Below are positions 36,558 to 46,675 of a stretch of 64,000 bases of DNA, one piece after another. The stretch's first letter is position 1; each line of letters starts with the position of its first letter. A model generated the notes under the pieces. That model saw nothing but the letters and a program-made list of their open reading frames with translations, was not told the DNA's origin and searched no databases. Made by a program: the position numbers and the translations under genes. Source of the DNA: Cytobacillus sp. NCCP-133 (lineage in GTDB: Bacteria > Bacillota > Bacilli > Bacillales > Cytobacillaceae); assembly GCF_026011715.1 (NCBI RefSeq), contig NZ_BRVM01000004.1, positions 23,714 to 87,713 of the forward strand, written 5' to 3'.

Positions 36558-38085
36558 GGTTTTCGCCTCCCGCTTCCTTCCGTTTTGAACCGGCCATCAA
36601 TAAACCTAATTCTTGTTCAGTTGTTTCTTTCGGGTTCACTACTGCTACAATTTCGCCCTCATAAATAACGGCAATTCTGTCGCTTACATTCATAATTTCA
36701 TCCAGCTCAAAAGAAATAAGCAGAACAGCCTTCCCATGGTCACGCTGTTCAATCAGGCGCTTATGGATATATTCAATTGCCCCTACATCCAATCCTCGTG
36801 TCGGCTGTGCTGCAATGAGTAAGTCCGGATTACGGTCGATTTCACGTCCGATGATGGCTTTTTGCTGGTTACCGCCTGACAGCGCCCTTGCATGCGTATA
36901 TTCGCTAGGTGTTCTTACATCAAATTCCTTAATCAATGTCTTCGCTTTACTGTAGATCTCTTTAAAACTCAGGACGCCTCTCTTTGAAAAAGGAGATTTG
37001 TAATAGGTTTGAAGCACCATATTTTCCCCAATCGGAAAATCAAGGACAAGCCCGTGTTTATGCCGGTCCTGAGGAATATGTCCAACACCTGTTTCCGTAA
37101 CTTTTCGAGGGGCCATATTCATGATTTCTTTACCATTCATTTTAATTGAACCGCTTTCAGACTTTCTAAGTCCTGTGATGGCTTCAATTAATTCTGTCTG
37201 CCCGTTGCCGTCAACACCGGCAATCCCGACAATCTCTCCTGCCTTTACATGCAGATTAAGATTATTAATAACACCAAGCCCGCGTGAATCTTTTACCTTC
37301 AGATCCTTGATATCCAATACATCCTGCTGCGGTTTGGATTCCGTTTTATCTGTCTTGAATGTAACTTCTCTTCCGACCATCAAGCTGGCTAGCTCATTCG
37401 GATTGGTCTCGCTGACATTGACAGTTCCGATTCCCGCACCTTTACGGATAACCGTAACCCTGTCACACACTTCCATAATTTCTTTCAGCTTATGCGTAAT
37501 AAGAATAATAGACTTTCCTTCTTTAATAAGGGTTTTCAAGATTTGAATAAGTTCTTTAATTTCCTGCGGTGTTAAAACAGCCGTCGGCTCATCAAAAATA
37601 AGAATCTCCGCTCCGCGGTATAAGGTCTTTAGAATCTCCACTCTTTGCTGCATACCTACAGAAATATCTGAAATCTTCGCTTGCGGATCTACCGCAAGCC
37701 CGTATCTTTCAGAAATTTCTCTAACATCTTTTTCGGCCTTCTTAATATCGATTTTTCCGCCTTTAGTCGTTTCTTTTCCGAGAATGATATTTTCAGTAAT
37801 AGTAAAGCGGTCTACTAGCATGAAATGCTGGTGAACCATCCCGATTCCCAAATCATTTGCTACATTTGGATCTGTAATGCGAACCGGTTTGCCTTTCACT
37901 TTTATTTCACCCTTTTCCGGCTGATATAAGCCAAAAAGGACGTTCATTAGGGTTGATTTGCCCGCACCGTTTTCCCCAAGTAATGCATGGATTTCACCTG
38001 GTTTCAATTGAAGTGTGATATTATCATTTGCAACAATCCCAGGGAACTCTTTACGTATGTTGAGCATTTCAATAACATATTCCAT
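36550..38085 (-). CDS. nupO: Nucleoside ABC transporter ATPase NupO (two ATPase domains)
   Basis: 511 residues comprising two ABC domains. Domain 1 has Walker A GENGAGKST, signature ISVGMQQRVEIL and LIFDEPTAVLT. Domain 2 has a degenerate P-loop GVDGNGQTEL but an intact LSGGNQQKAIIGRE signature and LLIAAQPTRGLD. This asymmetry is usual for sugar/nucleoside importers of this family. A 470-base gap separates it from the binding-protein gene nupN. Confidence 0.94.
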   Translation of the reverse strand: MEYVIEMLNIRKEFPGIVANDNITLQLKPGEIHALLGENGAGKSTLMNVLFGLYQPEKGEIKVKGKPVRITDPNVANDLGIGMVHQHFMLVDRFTITENIILGKETTKGGKIDIKKAEKDVREISERYGLAVDPQAKISDISVGMQQRVEILKTLYRGAEILIFDEPTAVLTPQEIKELIQILKTLIKEGKSIILITHKLKEIMEVCDRVTVIRKGAGIGTVNVSETNPNELASLMVGREVTFKTDKTESKPQQDVLDIKDLKVKDSRGLGVINNLNLHVKAGEIVGIAGVDGNGQTELIEAITGLRKSESGSIKMNGKEIMNMAPRKVTETGVGHIPQDRHKHGLVLDFPIGENMVLQTYYKSPFSKRGVLSFKEIYSKAKTLIKEFDVRTPSEYTHARALSGGNQQKAIIGREIDRNPDLLIAAQPTRGLDVGAIEYIHKRLIEQRDHGKAVLLISFELDEIMNVSDRIAVIYEGEIVAVVNPKETTEQELGLLMAGSKRKEAGGENHV

Positions 38086-38109
38086 TTAATTCACTCCTTG
38101 CTCAAAATA

Positions 38110-38340
38110 AAGTAAAACTTCAATCAGCAGGAAGTTTTACCCTGCTGATTGTTAGTTGAGGCCCCACAGGAAGTGGGTCACAAAGACGTTGCCGCAGGAC
38201 GTGGCATTCTTTGTCTTTGTTCTGCTTTTCGAGCCTTATCGGGCCTTTACGGGCAGTTTGGCCCCCACATATCCTCCATTGATTCCTCAGGATCTTCTAA
38301 CGGAGGACTTACTGACGGTTAAACTGCGATAAAAGGAAAT
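38110..38340. repeat. Structured non-coding element between nupN and nupO
   Basis: Several inverted pairs are nested here: CAAAGAC (38181-38187) with GTCTTTG (38213-38219), TCCTCC (38272-38277) with GGAGGA (38302-38307), and the CAGCAGG/CCTGCTG pair at about 38126-38146. No frame is protein-like and there is no ribosome binding site. I have an impression of similar intergenic elements in other Bacillaceae but cannot verify it. Confidence 0.5.
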
Positions 38341-38351
38341 TTTCAGTAGTA

Positions 38352-38366
38352 AGAGGTCAGACCTTG
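38352..38366. promoter_or_regulatory. Candidate second regulator site upstream of nupO
   Basis: The minus strand reads AAGGTCTGACCTCTT, in which AGGTC-T-GACCT is a perfect palindrome. It shares AGGTCTGA with the palindrome upstream of nupR (40491-40508). Confidence 0.4.
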
Positions 38367-38502
38367 GAAATTCTTAGAAAAACCTGGCGTATTGCCAAAC
38401 TCTTCATTTAAAAAAGGAATAATGAAAGAAATAATGGCTAATGCGTTAAAACTCTAATTGAAAAGCAGAAACCGTTCTGCGTTTCAATTAAACTTCTAAT
38501 CC

Positions 38503-38548
38503 CAAAAAAAGGAATAAGAGGCCGCAGTGCAACCTGTTTATTCCTTCC
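38503..38548 (-). terminator. Terminator after nupN
   Basis: AAGGAATAA (38509-38517) pairs with TTATTCCTT (38538-38546) around a 20-base loop; the minus-strand tail is TTTTTTTGGG. Partial read-through here would give more binding protein than transporter, as is common for such systems. Confidence 0.75.
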
Positions 38549-38555
38549 TATTTAT

Positions 38556-39662
38556 TTATTCAGCTGAGAATGTTGCTAACTCATCTTTAGTAGATGGAAC
38601 AGTTAGATCTCCACTCTTGATCTTCTCTTGCCACTCTTGAACTGCAGCTTCGATGTCAGCTTTTGCAGAAACTTCTTCGTTGATTGGAGCAAGGCCTACG
38701 CCATCTTCAGCCAACCCGTAAGTAGTTGTTTCTCCGCCAGGAAAGTTGCCTTCCTGTGCTTTTGCTGAAAGGTCCTTTACTGCGTTGTCAACACGCTTAA
38801 GAGCAGAAGTAATAATAACATTATGCTCTTTGCCATCAATTTCAACTACACCTTCAGCAGATTGATCAGAGTCAACACCAATTGCCCAGATTTCTCTTGC
38901 TGGATCTTTTTTCTTCAGGTCACGAGCTTCTTTGAATAGACCGTTACCTGTTCCGCCTGCTGCGTGGAAAATCACGTCAACGCCAGAAGAGTACATTTTA
39001 GAAGCAATTGTTTGGCCAAGTTCAGCTTTATCAAATGCACCAGCATATTGAACTTCAACTTTAATATCAGGGTTTACCGCTTGAACACCAGCAAGGAATC
39101 CAGACTCAAAACGCTCGATAACTGGGATTTCCATACCGCCGATGAAACCAATTTTGTTCTCTTTAGTTGCTTTTGCTGCAGCAACACCTGCAAGGAATGC
39201 AGCTTCTTGTTCTTTGAACATGATGCTAGCTACGTTTGGCTGATCAACAACAGCATCCACGATACCAAAATGAGAATCTTTTTGCTGCTGTGCAATTTCG
39301 TTGATCGCACCTTCCATCAAGTAACCGATACCGAATACAAGATCAAAATCTTGGCGTGCTAGATTGTTAAGGTTCGTAGAATAGTCAGCGTCAGATTGTG
39401 ATTGAAGGTAGTCAAATCCGCCTTTCCCTTTTTCAAGGCCATTCTCTTTACCAAATGCCTTTAAGCCTTCCCAGGCAGATTGGTTAAATGATTTATCATC
39501 AACACCGCCGACATCCGTTACCATCGCTACAGAGAATGCATTTTCCTTTTCGTCTCCGCCAGCTGTTTCTCCGCCGTTTTCTTCACTTTTGCCGCAAGCA
39601 CCTAAAATTGTTCCTGCTGCAAGTACTAAAGACAGCGCCAATCCAAATTTACGCTTTTTCAA
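38556..39662 (-). CDS. nupN: Nucleoside-binding lipoprotein NupN (BMP family)
   Basis: A 368-residue substrate-binding protein. Signal peptide with lipobox ILGAC and acylated Cys at residue 23, then an acidic linker and the BMP/PnrA fold ([22 protein letters not shown]). It is tethered outside the membrane and delivers nucleosides to NupPQ. The start is TTG at 39662 with AGGGGGT upstream. The sequence and the linked GntR regulator agree with a purine-nucleoside system; guanosine specificity is taken from B. subtilis. Confidence 0.93.
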   Translation of the reverse strand: MKKRKFGLALSLVLAAGTILGACGKSEENGGETAGGDEKENAFSVAMVTDVGGVDDKSFNQSAWEGLKAFGKENGLEKGKGGFDYLQSQSDADYSTNLNNLARQDFDLVFGIGYLMEGAINEIAQQQKDSHFGIVDAVVDQPNVASIMFKEQEAAFLAGVAAAKATKENKIGFIGGMEIPVIERFESGFLAGVQAVNPDIKVEVQYAGAFDKAELGQTIASKMYSSGVDVIFHAAGGTGNGLFKEARDLKKKDPAREIWAIGVDSDQSAEGVVEIDGKEHNVIITSALKRVDNAVKDLSAKAQEGNFPGGETTTYGLAEDGVGLAPINEEVSAKADIEAAVQEWQEKIKSGDLTVPSTKDELATFSAE

Positions 39663-39735
39663 GGTTGGTACCCCCTAAGAGTTTGTTTTTTACATTAGCG
39701 GAATGAATTGTTGCGTTCTCATGCTTCTGAAATTG

Positions 39736-40461
39736 TTAAATTCTTTTTCTGAGTACATGGAAACTGAACTTATCAGCTCTGAAGTAATTAACCGAATATA
39801 GTATCGGCATATCCGCTTCATCGAAATGCATCTGCTTTAGAACAAGCAAAGCTGTTTCTGGGTCACATTCCAGGACAGGAGAAATCTTTTCGTGATAGCC
39901 TATAGGCTCGATTTGGGCTACTGCGTATGTGATTTTCCGGTTTGCTTCCTCTTCAAGCATGTTGAAGATGGATTCTTGTTCGTGGGAGAAAGTATCTGGC
40001 AGAATATTCTCAGGAACTTTATCCACACAATATACGACCGGCTCACCATTAGCTGTTCTAACCCTTTCAATCACAGCAATTCCCTCGTCAGCGGAACATG
40101 AAAAGCGGCGGATGTCTTCTTCAGTCGGCCCCATTGTCACTGAGCTTAGGAAAATGGTTCCAGGCTTCATGCCTGCCTGCAAAATCATATTTGTCACACT
40201 ATTGAGCTGTTCGATTCCTGATGTAAACAGCGGCTGTGCATTTACAAAAGTCCCTACTCCATGGCGGCGTATAATTACGTTTTCTTCTTCAAGAATCCGC
40301 AATGCCTCCCTAAGTGTAGCTCTGCTGACACCAAGCTGTTTGGCAAGATCAAATTCCGATGGTAGCTTCTCTTTTTCTTTATAAACTCCATTTTCAATAT
40401 CTTGCTTTAAACGATCGATGACTTGCAAATATAAATGCCGGTTATCTGACTTAATAGACAT
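39736..40461 (-). CDS. nupR: GntR/HutC-family regulator, NupR (YmfC)-like
   Basis: 241 residues: an N-terminal winged helix ([39 protein letters not shown], residues 12-50) and a C-terminal UTRA ligand domain. The ATG at 40461 is used; a TTG five codons upstream overlaps the GGAGGA ribosome binding site. YmfC lies next to spoIIIE in B. subtilis too. Here nupN follows after 73 bases with no terminator seen, so autoregulation with the transporter is likely. The ligand is presumably a nucleoside. Confidence 0.85.
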   Translation of the reverse strand: MSIKSDNRHLYLQVIDRLKQDIENGVYKEKEKLPSEFDLAKQLGVSRATLREALRILEEENVIIRRHGVGTFVNAQPLFTSGIEQLNSVTNMILQAGMKPGTIFLSSVTMGPTEEDIRRFSCSADEGIAVIERVRTANGEPVVYCVDKVPENILPDTFSHEQESIFNMLEEEANRKITYAVAQIEPIGYHEKISPVLECDPETALLVLKQMHFDEADMPILYSVNYFRADKFSFHVLRKRI

Positions 40462-40490
40462 GCAGGGTTCCTCCAACTTCAGTTCTCAAG

Positions 40491-40508
40491 ACATCAGACC
40501 TCTGATGT
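40491..40508 (-). promoter_or_regulatory. Palindromic operator upstream of nupR
   Basis: ACATCAGA-CC-TCTGATGT is a perfect 8+8 inverted repeat with two central bases. It lies between a TATAGT-type -10 (40539-40534 on the minus strand) and the nupR start, where a GntR repressor could block transcription. Confidence 0.6.
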
Positions 40509-40617
40509 TCAATCATTCCTACTAATCGAAAATACTATAACACTTTTTACCCAATAAAGAAATAGAATATCTTGAATTTGTCGAAAAAAAGTGAATACAA
40601 AAAATTGTTGCAATTTC

Positions 40618-40858
40618 CTTGTTTATCAATCCTTTTTTTCTGATATAATAGTACACTGAAAACGATTACATTCCTATATTTTTGTTCCCAATTATATTTT
40701 GGAAATACCTTTTTTCGATGGGATGGAAGTACCATACCTCTTTCATATTATGAAAGCGTTTTTAATAGTAAGGCACATTTTCCAACATGACCGGCTCTAT
40801 CTTAGAAAATTTGATCGTACATAGAGAAAAATGGCCGTACGGAGACGGCCATTTTTTC
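40618..40858 (+). ncRNA. Candidate plus-strand small RNA between nupR and ftsK
   Basis: An extended -10 (TGATATAAT, 40641-40649) with a weak -35 (TTTATC, 16-base spacing) points rightward. A transcript from about 40656 would run to the strong stem-loop ending at 40857 with six T, about 200 bases. An internal hairpin CTTTCATATTATGAAAG followed by TTTTT (about 40740-40762) could give a shorter form. No good ribosome binding site or protein frame. Confidence 0.3.
40825..40858. terminator. Terminator of ftsK, bidirectional
   Basis: AAAAATGGCCGT pairs with ACGGCCATTTTTT around a short loop, with A and T runs on the two sides. It lies about 23 bases past the ftsK stop on the minus strand. Confidence 0.88.
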
Positions 40859-40880
40859 AATCAGGCTACCTTATTTAATA

Positions 40881-43229
40881 TTATGAACTTGCTTCTTCAG
40901 AGGAAGAAGATTTTCCTTGCAAGACTGATCTTGGTTTGCTTCCTTCATAAGGACCGACGATGCCTCTTGCTTCCATTTCATCTATCAGCCTTGCTGCCCT
41001 CGTGTATCCAATTCTAAATCTCCGCTGAAGCATGGAGACAGAAGCTGTTTGCATTTCCAGTATTAGTTCAACTGCTTCATCATATAAATCGTCTTCCACT
41101 TCCCCTGCTGCTTCAGGGATATCCTCTGGAATCATCTCTTCCTGGTATTGGGCTTTCTGCTGACCAATGACAAAATCAACGATTTCCTCAACTTCATCAT
41201 CTGATAAAAATGCGCCCTGGACTCGAACTGGCTTGGATGCGCCAACCGGAAGAAAGAGCATATCCCCTCTCCCCAGAAGCTTTTCCGCTCCACCCATATC
41301 CAAAATTGTTCTTGAATCGGTCATAGATGAAACAGCGAAGGCGATCCTGGAAGGGATATTCGCTTTAATTACACCTGTAATTACGTCTACTGACGGACGC
41401 TGTGTGGCAATAATTAAATGGATACCGGCAGCACGTGCCATTTGTGCAAGTCGGGTAATCGCATCCTCAACATCTGACGAAGCGACCATCATTAAGTCAG
41501 CAAGCTCGTCCACTATGACAACAATGTATGGAAGCAGTGGCTGCTGGGCTTCCTCGACGGCATTTTGCCTTTTGATATACTCATTGTATCCTTCAATATT
41601 CCTTGTGCCGGTATGGGAGAAAAGCTCATATCGCCTTTCCATCTCACTGACAACCTTTTGAAGAGCCTGTGCGGCTTTTTTAGGATTTGTCACAACAGGC
41701 ACAAGCAAATGCGGAACTCCGTTATATACGTTTAATTCAACCATTTTGGGGTCAATCATCATGAGTTTTACTTCATGCGGCTTCGCCCTCATTAGTATGC
41801 TTGTAATAATGCCGTTAATGCAGACACTTTTCCCGCTACCTGTTGCTCCGGCAACAAGTAAATGCGGCATTTTATTCAGCTCAGCCAGGACGGCTTCGCC
41901 AGTTATATCACGGCCAAGCCCGATCAGAAGCTTGGAGTCCGGCTTGTCATTTTGTTTGGATTCAATTACTTCTCTTAGAGAAACCATTGCCACTTCTGAG
42001 TTTGGAACCTCAATCCCGATCGCTGATTTTCCGGGAATAGGTGCTTCTATCCGGATGTCTTTTGCTGCAAGGGCAAGAGCCAGATCATCATTAAGACTGA
42101 CAATTTTACTTACTTTTACGCCAACATCTGGATGGACCTCGTACTTTGTGACGGCAGGGCCTAAGTGGACCTGTGTCACTCTCGCTTTGACCCCAAAGCT
42201 TTGAAATGTTCTTTCAAGCTTTGCGGCATTGGCATGGATCAGTTCATATTCACCGCTTTGATCTGTCTGTCGAGGCAATTTAAGCAGCCTAATAGGAGGC
42301 AGCTCATAATCCTTATTCTCTACCTCTGTAAATGTGATAGGAGGTGCTTTTATCTCCTCTGGCTCATGGGCTGCTTCATCTTTTTCAGGTTCAGGTACTG
42401 CCGCTTCCTGCGGTTCCTCCTGATAGGCCCTCTCAGCAAAGCTTGAGATGATAGGCTCGGGCATCGGTTCTGCAACAGTTTCAGAAGAATTGTTAATGGT
42501 GATGATTGTCTCTGTTTCTTCCTCTTCCTGGACACGAGCTTGTTCCTCTTCTCTTTGAACTCGCCTTTCTTCACGTTTTTCCCTGTTCTTTTGTCTCCAT
42601 TCCTTCATATCATTGATAAATGCTTCCCATTGCTTTTTGCAGAAATTCAGGATTGAAGCCATCATCTTACCCGCGGCATCCCCGAATGTTTTGCCTGTAA
42701 TCAGGACAAAACCAATAATAATCAGCAAAAAGGCAACGATTTTGGAACCAGCTTCATCAAATAGATAGTAGAAAAGGGCAAAAAGAACGGCCCCGATCAT
42801 ACCGCCTCCTAAATCAGTGGTGCTTGTTTCCCCCCCCACTTCCATGCGGAAAAGCTCCCATGTATTCGCAATGACGCTTGGGTCTTCAAATTTCCCTCCA
42901 TTCGAAAGGAGCTGAAAAAGTGTGACATGACTTAACAGCAGCAAAGAGCCAATAATTAAATATGTACCGATTAATTTTGTATGGAATAGAAATGGAAGGG
43001 TCCTCTTCCACATAAGATAACCTGCAAAGATTACTAATCCTATCAAGCTGACCATGTACCATTCACCCATAAAAAACCTGAAAAACAGAACTGTTGCTTT
43101 GCCTGCGGCTCCGAGCCTAGCCATTGATATAACAGCAAGCGCCAATAAAACCAGCGCAATCAGTTCAAATTTCATTGTGCGTTTGAGCGTTTCATTTTTT
43201 TTAGATTTTCTTCTCTTCTTTTTGGCCAT
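40881..43229 (-). CDS. ftsK: DNA translocase FtsK/SpoIIIE
   Basis: 782 residues. Four membrane helices occupy about residues 20-170, then a charged Glu/Gln-rich linker (about 190-300), the RecA-like motor with Walker [10 protein letters not shown] and Walker [15 protein letters not shown], and a C-terminal gamma winged helix ([32 protein letters not shown]) that reads oriented DNA sequences. By position next to ymfC and tepA it is the SpoIIIE orthologue, which pumps the chromosome into the forespore. The length matches. Confidence 0.96.
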   Translation of the reverse strand: MAKKKRRKSKKNETLKRTMKFELIALVLLALAVISMARLGAAGKATVLFFRFFMGEWYMVSLIGLVIFAGYLMWKRTLPFLFHTKLIGTYLIIGSLLLLSHVTLFQLLSNGGKFEDPSVIANTWELFRMEVGGETSTTDLGGGMIGAVLFALFYYLFDEAGSKIVAFLLIIIGFVLITGKTFGDAAGKMMASILNFCKKQWEAFINDMKEWRQKNREKREERRVQREEEQARVQEEEETETIITINNSSETVAEPMPEPIISSFAERAYQEEPQEAAVPEPEKDEAAHEPEEIKAPPITFTEVENKDYELPPIRLLKLPRQTDQSGEYELIHANAAKLERTFQSFGVKARVTQVHLGPAVTKYEVHPDVGVKVSKIVSLNDDLALALAAKDIRIEAPIPGKSAIGIEVPNSEVAMVSLREVIESKQNDKPDSKLLIGLGRDITGEAVLAELNKMPHLLVAGATGSGKSVCINGIITSILMRAKPHEVKLMMIDPKMVELNVYNGVPHLLVPVVTNPKKAAQALQKVVSEMERRYELFSHTGTRNIEGYNEYIKRQNAVEEAQQPLLPYIVVIVDELADLMMVASSDVEDAITRLAQMARAAGIHLIIATQRPSVDVITGVIKANIPSRIAFAVSSMTDSRTILDMGGAEKLLGRGDMLFLPVGASKPVRVQGAFLSDDEVEEIVDFVIGQQKAQYQEEMIPEDIPEAAGEVEDDLYDEAVELILEMQTASVSMLQRRFRIGYTRAARLIDEMEARGIVGPYEGSKPRSVLQGKSSSSEEASS

Positions 43230-43306
43230 TTTATCACCTTATTAATTTTCTTATTAACATCATCATCATTTTTCCATTATGTATACATTCTTCCTGCTAT
43301 GAAAGA

Positions 43307-43334
43307 AGAAGCAGCCATTTTTTGGCTGCTTCTA
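43307..43334 (-). terminator. Probable terminator of tepA-ylzJ
   Basis: AGAAGCAGCCA pairs perfectly with TGGCTGCTTCT around five bases; the minus-strand tail is TCTTTC, so release may be inefficient and some read-through into ftsK is possible. Confidence 0.6.
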
Positions 43335-43399
43335 AAATTACTTTTATTATATCACAATGCTTCTCGCGACGGTGATGTTAATTCGCTAAAAGGTTTATT

Positions 43400-43621
43400 T
43401 CAGCTGAGCTGCGTTAATGTAATCATTGACCCTGGCGTGTATCTTTCGTCCATGAAATGGGCAGGATCGCTACTCATTACCCTTAATATGCGGCATTCCT
43501 GCCCTGCATTCATTTCTACGAGAAGAGGGATCCCTTCGTATGAGACTATTCTCTGCTTCCCGAAATCCTCATTCTCATTTTGATATATCAGTTCCTTTGG
43601 CATCATGGTATATAAAATCAT
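43400..43621 (-). CDS. ylzJ: YlzJ-like protein
   Basis: A 73-residue protein of unknown function, recognisable by [13 protein letters not shown] and the [10 protein letters not shown] end. It overlaps the tepA stop in an ATGA arrangement, so it is translationally coupled. This pair between rnjB and spoIIIE is conserved in Bacillus. Confidence 0.88.
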   Translation of the reverse strand: MILYTMMPKELIYQNENEDFGKQRIVSYEGIPLLVEMNAGQECRILRVMSSDPAHFMDERYTPGSMITLTQLS

Positions 43622-44370
43622 TGTACAATCACTTCTTCTTTCGGCTTATTTATTTCAATCAGCTCGTTCAGCTTTGCGAGTGCCGGGCCTACTCCCCCAA
43701 CTGCATCAATCAGGCCATATTCAACTGCATCTTTTCCGACTACATTTGTACCAATATCCCTCGTCAGATTGCCTTTTTCAAACATAAGGTCTTTGAACTT
43801 CTGTTCTGAAACATTTGAATGCTTGGTAACAAAGTTTATGACGCGATCCTGCATTTTATCCATGTATTCAAAAGTTTGCGGAACTCCAATCACCAGGCCA
43901 GTCAGCCTGATTGGATGGATAGTCATCGTAGCTGTTTCCGCTATAAATGAATAATCGCATGACACAGCAATAGGCACACCAATAGAATGACCTCCCCCCA
44001 GGATGATGGAGACGGTTGGCTTGGATAGTGATGATAGCATTTCCGATATTGCCAGCCCAGCTTCCACATCTCCTCCTACAGTATTCAAAATGACGAGGAG
44101 CCCTTCAATTTTAGGATTTTGTTCAATAGCAACAATTTGAGGAATTAAGTGCTCATATTTTGTCGTTTTATTTTGCGGCGGGAGCTGAAGATGCCCTTCG
44201 ACTTGCCCCACAATCGTTAAACAGTGAATCTTGGAATCCTGGGACAGCTGCGGCACGTTCGTTTGGCCAAGCTGCTGGATTTTTTCCATCAGCCCTGACG
44301 GCTTATCCTCTTTTGGCTGCTCTTGACCTTCTCCGCCCTCATTTCGGTTATTTTTTATATCGTTATCCAT
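43618..44370 (-). CDS. tepA: ClpP-like germination/translocation protease TepA
   Basis: A 250-residue member of the ClpP/crotonase fold. The nucleophile is Ser129 in GGGHSIG and the His is in TIHPIRLTG (His152). In B. subtilis TepA has been linked to protein export and to degradation of small acid-soluble spore proteins at germination. The frame is open to 44559, but the ATG at 44370 (MDNDIKN) has AAGGGAG upstream, while the extension reads through a dispersed repeat and is rejected. Confidence 0.9.
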   Translation of the reverse strand: MDNDIKNNRNEGGEGQEQPKEDKPSGLMEKIQQLGQTNVPQLSQDSKIHCLTIVGQVEGHLQLPPQNKTTKYEHLIPQIVAIEQNPKIEGLLVILNTVGGDVEAGLAISEMLSSLSKPTVSIILGGGHSIGVPIAVSCDYSFIAETATMTIHPIRLTGLVIGVPQTFEYMDKMQDRVINFVTKHSNVSEQKFKDLMFEKGNLTRDIGTNVVGKDAVEYGLIDAVGGVGPALAKLNELIEINKPKEEVIVQ

Positions 44371-44512
44371 CCTTATTTCTCCCTTCAAGCAATATATTGT
44401 TAGTATGAACGTTGGATAGTTTTTCATGCGCATATTGTTGAAGGAGAATAAAAAGCGCCTTATCGATCTCACCAGCACCCCGAAAAGCCCTAAAAGTTTA
44501 CGGATTTTGTGC

Positions 44513-44690
44513 GTATAATAAGAAAAGCGCAAGGCGCCTTGTCCACCTCCGACAAGCACAAGACGAGCCTCTCGGAAAGGCGTCCTTTGCCTTTTTGGGA
44601 GGCTCGTCTTGTAACCTCGAGGGGGTATGCGCCTGGAGCTAGACAGTTATCTAAGTTCAAAAGGATATAAATTATGATATAACGAAAAAA
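44513..44690. repeat. Dispersed intergenic repeat, family A, copy 3 (most complete)
   Basis: It contains GCGCAAGGCGCCTTG, CCGACAAGCACAAGACGAGCC, an inverted GAGGCTCGTCTTGT match to the preceding block, ACCTCGAGGGGG, GCGCCTGGAGCTAGACAG and TTATCTAAGTTCAAAAGGATATAAATT. The internal inverted repeat AAGACGAGCCTC/GAGGCTCGTCTT would fold as a strong hairpin. Confidence 0.75.
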
Positions 44691-44714
44691 CAGCCCGGCA
44701 AATGCAGGACTGCT
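44684..44714 (-). terminator. Terminator of rnjB
   Basis: On the minus strand CAGTCC pairs with GGGCTG (one wobble) in a larger imperfect stem, then TTTTTTCG. It is just after the rnjB stop and abuts the repeat. Confidence 0.7.
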
Positions 44715-44724
44715 TATGCGGCGC

Positions 44725-46392
44725 TTAGCCTTCCATAAGAATTGGAAGGATCATCGGTCTGCGTTTCGTTTTTTCATAAAGATACTGGTTAAGGCTGTCT
44801 CGCATATCCTGTTTGATGCCGGACCAGTCAAAGAACTCTCTGGCCAGGTTCTGCTCAACCGCTTCTTTGACGATTTTTACAGCTTCTTCAAGAAGCTTCT
44901 CTGATTCCCTTACATAAACAAAGCCTCTTGTAATAACTTCAGGGCCTGCAGAAATTTTCTTTTCCTTTTTATTCAAAGTGACCACTACTAATAAAACTCC
45001 GTCTTGTGAAAGAAGTTTCCGATCTCTTAGGACAATATTTCCAACATCGCCAACGCCAATCCCGTCAATGAGTACATTGCCACAAGGAATTTTTCCTCCT
45101 GTTATAAGTTTGCCACTTTTGATTTCAGCGACTTCGCCTTTATCCGGGATGAAGATTTGACCACTTGATAATCCGAATTCCCTTGCAATACCGGCATGTG
45201 CTTTTAACATACGGTACTCACCATGGACCGGAATAAAGAATTTAGGATTCATAAGATTCATCATAAATTTAAGCTCTTCCTGGCTCCCATGGCTGGAGGT
45301 ATTAAAAGTCCCTTTGCCAGAAATAACTTCTGCACCCGCTCGAAGTAACATATCAACGGTTTTAAAAATAAATACCTCCGTCCCCCTAAGCGGTGATGCA
45401 GCTAATAAAACGGTATCCCCTTGTTTAATATTAACCTGCCTGTGGGACTGCTTAGCCATTTTTTGAAGAGCTTCAATCGGCTCTCCCTGTGAACCAGTAG
45501 CAAGAACAACTAGTTGATTGTCAGAGAACTTTCCTATATCCGCCACAGGGATTATAAGATCTTCTCCTGCTTGCAGATATCCTAATTGAAGGGCGATATC
45601 ATAGATTTTCTGCAGGCTTTTCCCGACTACTGCCACTTTCCTTCCAGTTTCCATAGCGGAATCAAAAATATGCTGAATACAGATTATATCTGAAGCAAAC
45701 GATGCAGCAATAACCCTGCCTTTCGCAGCATAAAAGGCTGCCGTCATTTCTCTGGCTACTTTAGCTTCAGAATTTGTGTAGCCTGGCTTCTCTGCTTCTG
45801 TACTATCAGAAAGCAGGCAAAGTACCCCCTCTTCTCCCAAGCGAGCCATTTTTCCAATTTCGGGTTTGTAAAGTGCGGTTGCCGCCTGGTCAAACTTAAA
45901 GTCTCCGGTATAAACAATTGCCCCTTCTGAGGTATGGATGGCAACCCCCACACTATCCGGAATGCTATGTCCCGTTTTAAAGAAGGTTACATGTGCCGAA
46001 TCAAATTCCAATTTCGTATCTGAATTAATTTCAATAAACTGCGCTTTTCCTCTGTATTCCTGTTCTCTCAATTTTGCTTTTGTAAGAGCTAGCGTCAACT
46101 TCGTCCCATAAACAGGTACATTGACCCTTGCCAAAACATAAGAAAGGCCCCCAATATGATCTTCATGTCCATGTGTTAAAAATATTCCCTGCACTCTTTC
46201 TTTATTTTGAACTAAATATGTAATATCCGGAATCACGATGTCAATTCCGAGCATTTCATTTTCAGGGAACATTAAGCCGGCATCGATCACATAGATATCC
46301 TCATCCACTTCAGCCAGGAACATATTCTTCCCCAGTTCTCCGACTCCTCCAAGTGCTGCTATCTTGATGTTTTCATTCTGACTCTTTTTCAA
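44725..46392 (-). CDS. rnjB: Ribonuclease J2
   Basis: A 555-residue metallo-beta-lactamase/beta-CASP nuclease. The metal motif HGHEDH (residues 74-79) is complete, followed by GHSIPDSVG, YTGDFKF, LLSDST and the C-terminal HGEYRM. The end (KRRPMILPILMEG) and the neighbours tepA and dapA identify it as the J2 orthologue; J2 acts with J1 in 5'-3' decay and maturation. The TTG at 46392 is chosen as start, with GGGAGGA eight or so bases upstream; an ATG at 46413 lies before that site and is rejected. Confidence 0.92.
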   Translation of the reverse strand: MKKSQNENIKIAALGGVGELGKNMFLAEVDEDIYVIDAGLMFPENEMLGIDIVIPDITYLVQNKERVQGIFLTHGHEDHIGGLSYVLARVNVPVYGTKLTLALTKAKLREQEYRGKAQFIEINSDTKLEFDSAHVTFFKTGHSIPDSVGVAIHTSEGAIVYTGDFKFDQAATALYKPEIGKMARLGEEGVLCLLSDSTEAEKPGYTNSEAKVAREMTAAFYAAKGRVIAASFASDIICIQHIFDSAMETGRKVAVVGKSLQKIYDIALQLGYLQAGEDLIIPVADIGKFSDNQLVVLATGSQGEPIEALQKMAKQSHRQVNIKQGDTVLLAASPLRGTEVFIFKTVDMLLRAGAEVISGKGTFNTSSHGSQEELKFMMNLMNPKFFIPVHGEYRMLKAHAGIAREFGLSSGQIFIPDKGEVAEIKSGKLITGGKIPCGNVLIDGIGVGDVGNIVLRDRKLLSQDGVLLVVVTLNKKEKKISAGPEVITRGFVYVRESEKLLEEAVKIVKEAVEQNLAREFFDWSGIKQDMRDSLNQYLYEKTKRRPMILPILMEG

Positions 46393-46675
46393 TGTACGTT
46401 TCCTCCCATGCATGTTCAGCCGATCAAGATCAGTTATCCATATTATACTTTATATCATAAAACCGTGACAACCAAATTTATACATGGCTAGGGTTTTTCA
46501 CCAGCTGCATTGCTAATTTAAATGATTGAATTCGGGAGAAATTCAGGAGAGTTGACAACTGCAAAAATTTAAATGAAGAATAATGAGTTCAACAAACAGG
46601 GGAAACAGATTTTAACTCATAAGACAGGTTACATAGAAGTTTCTTCTTGATGGAATTGATATTTTGGATTTTTGA

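Noticed and set aside
40787-41017. Plus-strand frame across the ftsK terminator
   Set aside because: It crosses a strong terminator and has no ribosome binding site; only a non-coding transcript is considered for this region.
43540-43809. Plus-strand frame opposite ylzJ and tepA
   Set aside because: Antisense shadow of two well-supported overlapping genes.
44371-44559. N-terminal extension of TepA
   Set aside because: It reads into a dispersed repeat, has no ribosome binding site at its start and no resemblance to ClpP-family proteins.
46393-46675. Lysine riboswitch or T-box near dapA
   Set aside because: This segment is downstream of dapA, and neither it nor the regions before asd and dapG show the conserved motifs of those leaders.
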